64,000 nt of DNA from an uncultured Christensenella sp. (GTDB taxonomy: Bacteria > Bacillota > Clostridia > Christensenellales > Borkfalkiaceae). This document shows, in pieces, positions 14,922-23,979 of the stretch. The stretch is taken from NCBI GenBank assembly GCA_910585705.1, contig CAJUER010000002.1:1-64000 (forward strand). The letters run 5' to 3'. Every line of letters begins with the position of its first letter. The first letter of the stretch is position 1. A model generated the notes under the pieces. The model saw only the letters and a list, made by a program, of their open reading frames with translations. It did not search any database and had not been told where the DNA came from. A program made the translations under genes and the position numbers.

Positions 14922-16199
14922 TTGAACACTATCAAAACCGCAATACATAATTTGCTCGGTTGGGATCGCGCGGGAAACTACAATCGAATAGTAAGCGCAA
15001 ACAAAGTCGTATTTTCCTCGTTCGGAAAGGATTACACGGCGTCGGATATTGTCAAAACGGCAATCCACCGCGTCGCCGACGAAATATCGAAATGCTCGTT
15101 GAAATCGGTTATCGAAACGCACAATCCCCACCGCGTAAAGGTTGCCGACGACAGCATAAACGACGTATTCGCGGGGCGCGTAAACAATCTTTGCGGGTTG
15201 AAAGATTTTTTATATAAAATCGTGTACTTGTTACTCGTCAATCGAAATTGCTTTATTTATTGGGCGTACGACGAAGTACCGATCAAAGGAACGGACAGCG
15301 TCCGACGCATAACGCGGGGATTTTACCCGATCCAAAACGCAAACGTGCGCCTCTACTACCTCGACGGCGAAATGCGCGCGGAATTATCAACGACCGCGGG
15401 CGGCGGCGTTGTACTCGATTTGCCGTACTCGGATTTGATACACATACGAAACGGATACGGCGAAAACGAATACCTCGGCGGCGACGCAAACGGACGCGGC
15501 GATTTTCGACAAATTCTCGGCAATTTGCAAACGCTACACGTTATCAAAGAGTCGATACCGAAATCGTTAGAGGCGTCGTTATCTTTGAAAGGCGTTTTGT
15601 CTTTGAAAACCGTTGCGGACGCGGACAAACGCGAAGTCAAACGCGACACGTTCGAGGAGCATTTATTCAAAAGCGAATACGGGATCGTCGCGACGGATTA
15701 CGAGTCGGAATTTCAGCCGATAAACATACAAACGCAAGATATACCGTCGAACGTTTTATCGTTTATACGCGACGAGATTTTGTCGCCTTTCGGCGTTTCC
15801 GTGCCGATATACCTCGGCAAATACACCGACGAAGATTATACCGCTTTTTGGCAAACCGCATGCGAGGGCATAACGCTTGCAATTACGGACGCTTTCCGTA
15901 TCGTGCTATTTACGCCCCGCGAAATAAAATACGGACACACGATAAAGTGTTACGACAAGATCGCACAATCGCTTTCGTTCGCCCGTCGTCAAGAAATCGC
16001 CGAAATGACAAAAGAGGACGCGTTATTGTCGCGCGCCGAGCGGCGCGAATTGTTGGGATATGATCCCGACGATCAGCCGACGCGGGTATCGCTAAATTAT
16101 ATCGACGTTTCTATCGCAAATCAATATCAATTAACCGCCCTTTCGCAAGGGAAAAAACCGACGGCGAAACCCGCCGACAACAAGGAGGAAACCGAATAA
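14922..16199 (+). CDS. HK97-type portal protein
   Basis: 425 aa, TTG start at 14922 with AAGGAGGT upstream. Matches phage portal proteins of the HK97 group: N-terminal AIHNLLGWD, VKTAIHRVADEISKCSL, the GEYLGGDANG-like loop region and the C-terminal helix EMTKEDALLSRAERRELLGYDP, read in parts. Twelve copies form the DNA entry ring of the head. It overlaps the protease by one base. Confidence 0.9.
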   Translation: MNTIKTAIHNLLGWDRAGNYNRIVSANKVVFSSFGKDYTASDIVKTAIHRVADEISKCSLKSVIETHNPHRVKVADDSINDVFAGRVNNLCGLKDFLYKIVYLLLVNRNCFIYWAYDEVPIKGTDSVRRITRGFYPIQNANVRLYYLDGEMRAELSTTAGGGVVLDLPYSDLIHIRNGYGENEYLGGDANGRGDFRQILGNLQTLHVIKESIPKSLEASLSLKGVLSLKTVADADKREVKRDTFEEHLFKSEYGIVATDYESEFQPINIQTQDIPSNVLSFIRDEILSPFGVSVPIYLGKYTDEDYTAFWQTACEGITLAITDAFRIVLFTPREIKYGHTIKCYDKIAQSLSFARRQEIAEMTKEDALLSRAERRELLGYDPDDQPTRVSLNYIDVSIANQYQLTALSQGKKPTAKPADNKEETE

Positions 16200-16900
16200 T
16201 GCCCGATATTATCAAACGGACAATCGACGCGCCGCAACTTATACGGCGATCGTCGCCCGACGAACAAACCGCACAAATCGAGCCGATAAAAGGCATAATC
16301 GAGGGTCGCCCGATCGTTTACGAAAAGCGTACGGCAATCGGCGATTACTTTTACGAGGAAATCGCCCGCGGCGCACTCGACGGGGCGGATTTATCCGATA
16401 TAAAATTCATGATTAACCATAACGACAGCATGATCCCGCTTGCGCGCCATAGACGCGGGAAACGCTCGTCAATGGATACGATAATCGACGCCGAGGGCAT
16501 GGGAATTAAAACAAACCTCGACGTTGAAAATAACACGACCGCCCGCGAATTATGCTCGGCGGTTACGCGCGGCGATATTGACGGTATGTCTTTCGCGTTC
16601 GGTATCATGGTATCGGGCGAGGAGTGGTACGACCTCGATAAACCTATGCCGATACGCCGCATTACAAAAATATCAAAGGTTTGCGAAATATCCGCGGTAA
16701 ACGACGCCGCATATCCGCAAACCTCGATATATGCCCGCTCCTCTTCCCCGTTGGATAACGACAAAATCGCGTTGGATAACGCGAGGGCGGCGGCGTTGGA
16801 AAACGAAAAGCGCGGACAAAACGACGACTCGCAAGCGTCGTTAAAACTTGCGAAAGAAAAATTTTTATTTGTGGAGGCACAAAAACATTATGGGAATTAA
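16199..16900 (+). CDS. HK97-family prohead protease
   Basis: 233 aa. Shows the HK97 protease pattern: EGRPIVYEKRT near residue 40, FYEEIARGALDGADL, MINHNDSMIPLAR (catalytic His) and the serine region GDIDGMSFAFGI, followed by SKVCEISAVNDAAYPQT. It cleaves the N-terminal scaffold part of the capsid protein during head maturation. It overlaps the capsid gene start. Confidence 0.92.
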   Translation: MPDIIKRTIDAPQLIRRSSPDEQTAQIEPIKGIIEGRPIVYEKRTAIGDYFYEEIARGALDGADLSDIKFMINHNDSMIPLARHRRGKRSSMDTIIDAEGMGIKTNLDVENNTTARELCSAVTRGDIDGMSFAFGIMVSGEEWYDLDKPMPIRRITKISKVCEISAVNDAAYPQTSIYARSSSPLDNDKIALDNARAAALENEKRGQNDDSQASLKLAKEKFLFVEAQKHYGN

Positions 16901-18089
16901 AGAACTTATCGAGAAACGCGCCGCCCTTTTGGCGGAGGCGCAAAAACCCGAAACCACCGCGGAACGTTTCGCGGAAATCCGCTCCGAAGTCGAACGCTTG
17001 AACTTCACGATCGAAGAAATGCAAAAGGCGGCGGAAAGCGAACAGCGCGAAGAAGAACTCCGCGCGGCACGTAAGCCGAACGGCAAACCCGCCGACGGTA
17101 CGGTATTCGATCAGAACAAGACGGACGCGGAAACGCGCAAGGCGGCGGAAATCGAGGCAATCGAAACCCGCGCAAAAGACCTCAAAGCGGGCAAGCATGC
17201 GTCGGTTGAACACCGCGCCGTATCGTCCACGCAAACGCCTTTGTCGGTACTTGCAAGCGGCGAAATCAACCCCGCTTTTGAACAAGTCGGAACGCTCGAC
17301 CGCCTCGTCAAAAACGTACACCTCGAAAACGCAAACGCCGAAAGTTACAAAGCACCTTTCGCAAAGACTATCGGCGAGGGCGGTATCACGTCCGAGGGGG
17401 CGGCGGCAACGTCCGCCGAGCCGACATTCGGTTACGCAACGATCAACAAAATCAAAATCACGGCTTACGCCGAGGTAAACGAAGAAGTCGAGAAGTTGCC
17501 CGCGGCGGATTATGTTTCCGCGGTTGAGGACGCCGTCGTCGGGGCATGGCGCAAAAAGGTTGTCGGGCAAATCGTGAACGGTAGCGGCACGGACGAACTC
17601 GTCGGAATTGCGAACGCGCCGACGAGCATTATTACCGCGGCGCAAAGAAAGACGATTGCCACAATCGACGAAAACACGCTCGACGAAATCGTATTCGATT
17701 ACGGCGGCGACGAGGACGTCGAGGGCGACGCGTACTTGATCCTCAACAAATTGACCCTCAAAGAATTTGCAAAGGTCAAAGGAACGGACAAAAGACGCGT
17801 GTACGAAATCGTCGTCCGCGGAAACACGGGAACGATCAACGGTATTCCGTTTGTATGCACGTCGAAAGTTTCGGCGTTCGGCAACGTTGCGGACGGCGCG
17901 GCGTACTTGTATTACGGCAAATTGCACGGATACGAACTCGCCCTCTTTTCTACGCTCGACGTTACCAAATCGACCGATTACAAATTCAAAGAGGGCGTTA
18001 CGGCGTATAAGGTCGTTGGTTTCGTCGGTGGATCGCCCGCCATGTACAACGGCTTTATGTCGGTACAGAAAAAGGCGAAAACCACCTAA
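16890..18089 (+). CDS. HK97-type major capsid protein
   Basis: 399 aa, ATG at 16890 behind GGAGG and inside the protease end. Residues 1-100 are a charged coiled-coil delta domain (KELIEKRAALLAEAQK), normally removed by the protease. The HK97 fold follows, with INPAFEQVGTLDRLVK, the E-loop region and AYAEVNEEVEKLPAADYV. It forms the icosahedral shell. Confidence 0.93.
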   Translation: MGIKELIEKRAALLAEAQKPETTAERFAEIRSEVERLNFTIEEMQKAAESEQREEELRAARKPNGKPADGTVFDQNKTDAETRKAAEIEAIETRAKDLKAGKHASVEHRAVSSTQTPLSVLASGEINPAFEQVGTLDRLVKNVHLENANAESYKAPFAKTIGEGGITSEGAAATSAEPTFGYATINKIKITAYAEVNEEVEKLPAADYVSAVEDAVVGAWRKKVVGQIVNGSGTDELVGIANAPTSIITAAQRKTIATIDENTLDEIVFDYGGDEDVEGDAYLILNKLTLKEFAKVKGTDKRRVYEIVVRGNTGTINGIPFVCTSKVSAFGNVADGAAYLYYGKLHGYELALFSTLDVTKSTDYKFKEGVTAYKVVGFVGGSPAMYNGFMSVQKKAKTT

Positions 18090-18160
18090 TAACAACGGTT
18101 TTGATTGCGGGTTGCGGTCGATAACCGACGCGCAACGGCGAACGTTAAAGGAGGTCAACC

Positions 18161-18424
18161 GTGCAAAACGAAGTTGATAAAATTCTCTATAAAATGGGTT
18201 ATTACGGTTGCAACCCGCAAAAAAAACAAGAAGTACAAGACTCTATCGACGCGGCAACCGAATTTATGCGCGAGGGCGGCGTACCCGAAGAAAAATTGAA
18301 ATGCGCCCGCGCGTATTCGGTTAAAGCACTTTGGGCGGACGGTATCGACAAAGGATTAACCGTTGACGAAATCGTAAAACCCGACGGTATGGTTTGCGCG
18401 CTTATCGCGCAAATGCGGGATTGA
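18161..18424 (+). CDS. Head-tail connector (gp6-like)
   Basis: 87 aa, GTG start at 18161 with AAGGAGGT upstream. A helical protein (VDKILYKMGYYG, KLKCARAYSVKALWADG) of the size and position of the first head-tail connector behind the capsid gene in HK97-like phages. The assignment rests mainly on gene order. Confidence 0.6.
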   Translation: MQNEVDKILYKMGYYGCNPQKKQEVQDSIDAATEFMREGGVPEEKLKCARAYSVKALWADGIDKGLTVDEIVKPDGMVCALIAQMRD

Positions 18425-18426
18425 TT

Positions 18427-18837
18427 ATGTCGGAGCAAAGGATCACAACAAAACGTACGCTCGTCAAATTCGGCGTACAAACAACAACGCAAATCGCGGG
18501 GAAAGGCGCGTCCACGACGTGGGAAATTATCAAAGTACCGATCGGAACGGACAACGACGGAAACCCGATAATGTCGGATTGCTTTTTTTGCGAGTGGGTC
18601 GGCAGTTACGGGGCGGCGGCTATTCAACAGCAAGCCGAGGGCGTAAAACGATCCGCGCGCGTACGCTTGCCGTACGTTAAAGCGGTTTACGACGCGTTGA
18701 CGACAAAACAAACCCGCATTTACCTTTACGGCGAAACGGACGAGGCGCATACTTTCGTACTCGCGTCGGACGCGGACGATTACCTCGAACGGCATAAATT
18801 TATCGAGTTTCAAGTCAAGCATTACGGAGGCAAATAA
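18427..18837 (+). CDS. Head-closure protein
   Basis: 136 aa, starting two bases after the previous stop. Beta-rich (TTWEIIKVPIGTDNDGNP, RIYLYGETDEAHTFVL) and located where head-closure (stopper) proteins occur. Overlaps the next start by one base. Confidence 0.55.
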   Translation: MSEQRITTKRTLVKFGVQTTTQIAGKGASTTWEIIKVPIGTDNDGNPIMSDCFFCEWVGSYGAAAIQQQAEGVKRSARVRLPYVKAVYDALTTKQTRIYLYGETDEAHTFVLASDADDYLERHKFIEFQVKHYGGK

Positions 18838-19250
18838 TGGACGTAAACGCGATTGTACAAGAAATACTCGACCGTGTATTGTTGCCGTTCGGCGTCGTAT
18901 CGCACGACACCCGACACGTCAAGGTTGACAAGATAGACGGTAGCGACGTAAAAGTCAATAACGACGAATACGTCGTTTACCGCGTTTTGTCAAATCGCCC
19001 GCGCGCTTACGGCGACGGCGCGCAAATCCTTTTCCGTGCGTATGTGGACGTCAATTATTACTACACATACGAAAAGACGGACGGGCGCGTCGAGGGCGTA
19101 AAAAGCCGCTTGCAAGCCGTCAAACGCGAAATTTTACGCGACGAACATTTCCGCGTTGCAAACGATATTACCGATACGCCCGACGTTGATAATCCGTACC
19201 GCGGATTGAACGTCGAATTTGCATATATCGGGAGCGTCGGCAATGGGTAA
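18837..19250 (+). CDS. Tail-completion / neck protein
   Basis: 137 aa. N-terminal helix MDVNAIVQEILDRVLLPFG, then beta strands with AYVDVNYYYTYEKTDGRVEG, and the C-terminus LNVEFAYIGSVGNG. This fits proteins that cap the tail tube and join it to the head. Assigned mainly by layout and position. Confidence 0.55.
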   Translation: MDVNAIVQEILDRVLLPFGVVSHDTRHVKVDKIDGSDVKVNNDEYVVYRVLSNRPRAYGDGAQILFRAYVDVNYYYTYEKTDGRVEGVKSRLQAVKREILRDEHFRVANDITDTPDVDNPYRGLNVEFAYIGSVGNG

Positions 19251-19635
19251 AGGCATTACGACAAGTCGTTTACCGCTCGACGAACTCCCCTCCGCCCTTT
19301 CCGAAATATTGACGGACGCCGTGCGGGCGAATTTCGACGATCGGCAAGCCGCAATACAAGCGGGCGCGGAGGTATTCAAATCGGCGGTCGAACAAGCAAC
19401 GCCGAAAGATACGGGCGGCATGGCGGAGTCGTGGGAAATCAAAACAAAATACAAAGATCGCCGATACGTCGGCAACACAAAAACCGTCAGCGGCGGCGGG
19501 AAAGAAAATATCCCGCTTTCAAACGTGTTGGAGTATTCCGACAATCCGCATAACGGATTTATACGTCAATGTTTCGACGCCACGGAGTCGCGAATATTCG
19601 ACGCAATCAAAAAAACACTTCAAAATCGGAGGTAA
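19243..19635 (+). CDS. HK97 gp10-like tail-joining protein
   Basis: 130 aa, ATG at 19243 overlapping the upstream gene. Contains AIQAGAEVFKSAVEQATPKDTGGMAESW split over two helices, with the TPKDTG turn typical of gp10-like tail-assembly proteins. Located between the neck protein and the major tail protein, as expected. Confidence 0.7.
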   Translation: MGKGITTSRLPLDELPSALSEILTDAVRANFDDRQAAIQAGAEVFKSAVEQATPKDTGGMAESWEIKTKYKDRRYVGNTKTVSGGGKENIPLSNVLEYSDNPHNGFIRQCFDATESRIFDAIKKTLQNRR

Positions 19636-19641
19636 AAAATC

Positions 19642-20298
19642 ATGGCACAAGCAAAGGCGGCAACAACGCCCGAAAAGAATTTGATCCGTTTCAATATCAA
19701 AAACGTAAAATACGCTTTCCCCACCGCGGACGGCGGTTTTACGGATTTTGCGCCTATGGGAACGGCAAGCAAACTCGCGATCGAAACGGACGCGTCGGAA
19801 AAAAGCATTTACGGCGACGGGAAACGAATTATCCACTACAACAACGAAAAGGGCAAAACGGGAACGGTCAGCCTCAACACGATTTGCAACGAATACGAAA
19901 TCGCATGCGGGCGCAAAAAGCGGTTGGACGTCGGACTCGCGGATATTAAGCCGACGAAAAACGTACCGCATGTTTTGTATTACGAGATTTGCGAAATGAA
20001 CGGCGAAAACGAAATCAGCGTCGCAAAAGGCATGTTGTACGGCGTAACGTCCACGCGCCCCGCGGAAAGTTACGACCAAACGACCGACGATATTAACGAG
20101 TCGTCGTTCGACTTGCCTCTCGTTATCGGCGGCACTCCCCTTTTAGCGGCGGACGGTAGCGTTTACAAAGACACAAAGGGAAACGAGGTTTCCGTTTGGG
20201 GCGTGATCGTTACGCCCGATATGGACGGTTACGCCGATTTCGGGAAAGAGGTTGTACTCCCGAAAAACGGAACGTCGGCGGAAACGCCCGCGGTTTAA
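19642..20298 (+). CDS. Major tail protein (phi13-type)
   Basis: 218 aa. NLIRFNIKNVKYAFPTADG, KLAIETDASEKSIYGDGK and FDLPLVIGGTPLLAADGS are typical of the phi13 family of siphovirus tail-tube proteins, which polymerise around the tape measure. RBS GGAGG before ATG at 19642. Confidence 0.8.
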   Translation: MAQAKAATTPEKNLIRFNIKNVKYAFPTADGGFTDFAPMGTASKLAIETDASEKSIYGDGKRIIHYNNEKGKTGTVSLNTICNEYEIACGRKKRLDVGLADIKPTKNVPHVLYYEICEMNGENEISVAKGMLYGVTSTRPAESYDQTTDDINESSFDLPLVIGGTPLLAADGSVYKDTKGNEVSVWGVIVTPDMDGYADFGKEVVLPKNGTSAETPAV

Positions 20299-20313
20299 TC
20301 GGAGGGATCGGAA

Positions 20314-20706
20314 ATGATTACGACAAAATTACCCACTATCAAAAAGCACATTGACGACGCAACAAATCAACTCGTCGTCGAAAAGGGCGAAATTACCGTC
20401 GGCATTGACACGTCGTTATTTGCCGAGGAACGTTGGGAGCGGTTTTTCCCGCACAACGCAAAAAACGAAACCCTTTTTGCGTACGTCGAACGTATCCAAA
20501 ACGCGGGCGTCGTCGGGGGCGCAAATATCGTTTCCGACCTCAAAGCGTTGTACTGTTTTATGGAAAGCGACGAAATCCCCGATTTCAAATCGTTTTTGCA
20601 AATGTTTGACCTCGCCGATACCGAGTATTTGAAAGCGTTGTCGAATAAAATCAAATTCGTTTTTGAAATCGCGTTGAAAACGGCGACGGCGAACGCAAAA
20701 AACTAA
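20314..20706 (+). CDS. Tail assembly chaperone (gpG-like)
   Basis: 130 aa. Helical and acidic, in the position of lambda G, directly upstream of a -1 frameshift site and the tape measure. The gene ends at TAA 20704-20706, immediately after the slippery heptamer A AAA AAC. It binds the tape measure before tail polymerisation. Confidence 0.8.
   Translation: MITTKLPTIKKHIDDATNQLVVEKGEITVGIDTSLFAEERWERFFPHNAKNETLFAYVERIQNAGVVGGANIVSDLKALYCFMESDEIPDFKSFLQMFDLADTEYLKALSNKIKFVFEIALKTATANAKN
20697..20703 (+). promoter_or_regulatory. Programmed -1 frameshift site
   Basis: The heptamer A AAA AAC lies in the correct phase (gcA AAA AAC TAA) at the end of the gpG gene, and the -1 frame stays open through the T extension. 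A AAA AAC is among the most efficient bacterial -1 slippery sequences. Confidence 0.8.
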
Positions 20707-21023
20707 TCGCGCACGGTCAAGAATTTGAGCGGTTGTTGGCAATCTATAAACGACTCGACCCCGCTCCCACCGACCCCGCGGCGGAAAACTTGACCGTGCC
20801 GCGATATATCGCGATCGCGCAAAAGTGCGTCGAACTCAAAATCCCCGACGTATTTATCGCGAGGTCGCATTTCAACGACCTTTACGTGCTTATCATGTCG
20901 ATTGATATTGCGAACTTGAAACACGCAATACGACAAATACGCAAAATGCGGTCGAAACAACGAAATCAAAACGTCCGCGACGTTTCGGCGGCGGACGCGG
21001 TCAAAATTCTAAAAGGAGGCTAA
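20697..21023 (+). CDS. T extension of frameshifted tail chaperone (gpGT-like)
   Basis: After a -1 slip at 20697-20703 translation continues as KLIAHGQEFERLLAIYKRL and on to the stop at 21023, adding about 107 residues to the G protein. Without the slip the reading frame has no good start of its own (only TTG near 20733 and no RBS). The product corresponds to lambda gpGT. Confidence 0.75.
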   Translation, partial: KKLIAHGQEFERLLAIYKRLDPAPTDPAAENLTVPRYIAIAQKCVELKIPDVFIARSHFNDLYVLIMSIDIANLKHAIRQIRKMRSKQRNQNVRDVSAADAVKILKGG

Positions 21024-21027
21024 ACAC

Positions 21028-23112
21028 ATGGCGGAAAGCATACGCGGATTAACCGTCGAAATAAGCGCGGACGCGTCGAGTTTCAATAAAGAAATGTCGC
21101 AAATGCGGAAAGCGGCGCAATCGTCGCAATCCGAATTAAACGCCTTGCAAAAAAGCCTCGATTTAGAATTTGACGCAAGCAAACTCGCGCGGGCGCAAAA
21201 GGTCGCGCAAGACGCTATCGACCAAACGGCGGCAAATGCGGACGCGTTGCGTCGCCGTTTGTTATATTTAGAGGATAGCGGAAACATAAACACCGATCAA
21301 TACCGCAAGTTGCAAACAGAACTCGCGCAAACCGAATTAAAAGGACAGCAGTTGCAAAAGCAACTCGAAAAATTAAACACATTAAAGTTTGATAATCTAT
21401 CCTCGCAAATTTCGGGAGTCGGCGACAAGATTACGGGCGCGGGGCGCGCCCTTGCGCCGTTTTCCGCGGCGGCGGGTGCGGCAATCACGGCGGCGGGTAC
21501 ACTCGGCGTTAAAGCCGCAAGCGCGGGCGCGGAAATCGACGATTTATCTTTGCGCCTCGGCATTTCCGCCGAAAAGGTACAAGAATATCAATACGTTACG
21601 GCGCAAGCGGGCGTCGAGTGGGCGGTTTTTGAAAAAGCACTCATAAAAGCGCGCGCCGCTATCGTTGACCTTTCCGCGGGTACGATAAACAACGCGTCAA
21701 AAGCCTTGCAATCGCTCGGTTTGCGTATCGAAGATTTCGACAGCAAAGAGGCAATGTTTGACGGGATTATCGACGCACTCGCGGGCATGGAAGATAAAAC
21801 GTTACAAACGGCGTACGCAAACGAAATTTTCGGCGACAAGATCGCAAATCAAATGTTGCCGTTTTTGAACGCGGGCGCGGACGCAATCAATCAATTTAAG
21901 TCGGAATTTGCGACAATCGCGCCACTTACGAACGAGCAAGTATCCGCCCTCGCGTCGCTTGACGACACGTTGTATTTGGTTAAAGAGTCCGTCAAAAATG
22001 CCGCGTTGCAACTCGGCGCGTCGTTCGCCCCGCTTATCAAGTCGATTGCCGACTCTATACAAAATAACCTCGTGCCGAAATTGCAAAAGTTGGCGGAGTG
22101 GTTTAATTCGTTGTCGCTTTCGGAGCAAAAATTCGCATTAAAAGCGTTGATCGTGGTTGCCGCCCTTGCCCCGTTGACAATCGGTATCGGTAAACTCGTC
22201 GGCGCAATCGGAAATATCGTAAAAATCATACCGTCGTTACAAGCGGGATTGTCGGCACTTGCGGCAAACCCGATTGTGCTTATAATCGCCGCGGTCGCCG
22301 CGATTTTGATAATCCTTTACACGCAATGCGAGGCGTTTCGGGAGTCGATCAACAATTTAATATCTATGATCGGCGGCGCGTTGCAACCCGTCCTCGACGT
22401 TGTCATGGGGCTTTTACAATCCATTATGGATTTGCTATCCCCTATCCTCGAAATTATCGGAGGAATATTGGCAACGGTTATCAACCTCGTTATATCGGCG
22501 TTGCAACCATTTTTCGATATGTTGACAATGATTTTTAATCTATTGACGCCCCTTTTGCAAGTGGCGTTGATCCCGTTAAAAGTCGTATTGACGGCGTTAC
22601 AAGTGCCGTTGCAAATCCTCGGACAGTTGCTCGGTTGGCTTGCCCCGCTTTTTCAAATTTTCGGAAATATCGTATCAAAGATATTCGGCGGTGTGGTAAA
22701 GATTATCAATATCGTTTTGGGCGTGATCGAGGACGCCGTAAATTTCGTTATCGGAATTATAAACGGATTGATCGACGGCGTAAACGCCGCCCTCGGTTGG
22801 TTGGGCGTACATATCGACCGTATCGCGGACGTAAAGTTGCGGATTGATACGTCGGAAATCGAAAGTATGGACGACGTCAACGCGATTATTGACTCCACCC
22901 CTCCCGATACGTCGGGCGCGGGAACGTCGGGCGGTGGCACAGTGTACGACGGCGGCGGCACGACGGGGTCGTACGGCGATACGTACAATTACGATAATTC
23001 CACGACGAACAAAACGCAAAATATAACCGTCAAAATAGAGAATTATGCGGCGGAAGTTGACACCGACGAACTCGTGCGGCAAATCAACGTAAAACTTGCG
23101 GAGGCTATGTGA
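21028..23112 (+). CDS. Tape measure protein
   Basis: 694 aa. N-terminal LTVEISADASSFNKEMSQM and long coiled coils, a DDLSLRLGISAEKVQEYQY segment typical of phage tape measures, then several hydrophobic stretches (residues about 370-600) that may insert into the host membrane. Gly/Ser-rich C-terminus. Its length sets tail length; 694 residues suggests roughly a 100-nm tail. Confidence 0.92.
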   Translation: MAESIRGLTVEISADASSFNKEMSQMRKAAQSSQSELNALQKSLDLEFDASKLARAQKVAQDAIDQTAANADALRRRLLYLEDSGNINTDQYRKLQTELAQTELKGQQLQKQLEKLNTLKFDNLSSQISGVGDKITGAGRALAPFSAAAGAAITAAGTLGVKAASAGAEIDDLSLRLGISAEKVQEYQYVTAQAGVEWAVFEKALIKARAAIVDLSAGTINNASKALQSLGLRIEDFDSKEAMFDGIIDALAGMEDKTLQTAYANEIFGDKIANQMLPFLNAGADAINQFKSEFATIAPLTNEQVSALASLDDTLYLVKESVKNAALQLGASFAPLIKSIADSIQNNLVPKLQKLAEWFNSLSLSEQKFALKALIVVAALAPLTIGIGKLVGAIGNIVKIIPSLQAGLSALAANPIVLIIAAVAAILIILYTQCEAFRESINNLISMIGGALQPVLDVVMGLLQSIMDLLSPILEIIGGILATVINLVISALQPFFDMLTMIFNLLTPLLQVALIPLKVVLTALQVPLQILGQLLGWLAPLFQIFGNIVSKIFGGVVKIINIVLGVIEDAVNFVIGIINGLIDGVNAALGWLGVHIDRIADVKLRIDTSEIESMDDVNAIIDSTPPDTSGAGTSGGGTVYDGGGTTGSYGDTYNYDNSTTNKTQNITVKIENYAAEVDTDELVRQINVKLAEAM

Positions 23113-23114
23113 TT

Positions 23115-23966
23115 ATGCGTCGTTTTATTTTGCATACATACGACAAATCGAAATCGTTTGATTTGAACGGCGAAAACGCACTCGCGACCGAGCCGTCGGG
23201 TTTGGGTAACACTTTTTCGTTAAACTACAAGGAAAGCGAAAAGGGAAAACATTTAACGAACGTTACGCCCGAATTTGAGCCGATTAAACTTTCGATTTAT
23301 TTCAACATGGACGGGTCGAACGGATACGGCAATTACAAAAGTTTACTTTTGTTTTTGGCGGCATGCGGTACGTCGCAGTTTCTTTTCGAGTACAACGACG
23401 GCGTAACGGATAAATATTGCGACGTCGTTTTGCAATCCGCGCCGAAATCGGAAATCAACGAGGACGGTTTGTTTGTCGAAGATTTCACGTTTGAACGTCA
23501 AACGTTTTGGTACGAGCGCGTCGAGGAGTCTTTCGCATTAAAGACGACCCGCGCCGAGGAAACGAAATTTCCCCTCCGCTTTCCGTTCGGGTTTGCGGGG
23601 TTTGTATTCAAATCGAAATACAAGGTATCGAACACGTTTTTTATGGACGCGCCGATTACGGTTAAAATTTCGGGCGATATTGCGGCAAATATCCGTCTTT
23701 TCATTATGACGCTCGACGACAAAATCGTATCGGAAATTGCCCTCTCGACAAATAATGCCGAGGGTACGGAAATTTTGATCGAGCCGACGAACAAAAAAAT
23801 AATCGTTTCGGACGCGGCGGGCGAACATAACGGATACGGATTGACCGATAAAACAAAGCAATCATTTTTGTACTTGCCGCAAGGCGAGTATTATATCGGG
23901 TCGAACATGACAGCCGACGACGACGGCGCGATCGAAATGTCAATCAAGCGGTATCTATTCGATTAA
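23115..23966 (+). CDS. Distal tail protein
   Basis: 283 aa, ATG at 23115 (a GTG six bases earlier is too close to the RBS). Pattern of siphovirus distal tail proteins: FILHTYDKSKSFDLNG, LGNTFSLNYKESEKGK, IKLSIYFNMDG and a C-terminal beta domain. It caps the tail tube and holds the receptor-binding device. Confidence 0.7.
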   Translation: MRRFILHTYDKSKSFDLNGENALATEPSGLGNTFSLNYKESEKGKHLTNVTPEFEPIKLSIYFNMDGSNGYGNYKSLLLFLAACGTSQFLFEYNDGVTDKYCDVVLQSAPKSEINEDGLFVEDFTFERQTFWYERVEESFALKTTRAEETKFPLRFPFGFAGFVFKSKYKVSNTFFMDAPITVKISGDIAANIRLFIMTLDDKIVSEIALSTNNAEGTEILIEPTNKKIIVSDAAGEHNGYGLTDKTKQSFLYLPQGEYYIGSNMTADDDGAIEMSIKRYLFD

Positions 23967-23979
23967 GGAGGCGGCGGGC

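Noticed and set aside
16662..18158. 498-codon leftward open frame over the capsid gene
   Set aside because: Antisense to the HK97 capsid and protease genes, which have clear motifs and RBSs; the leftward product has none.
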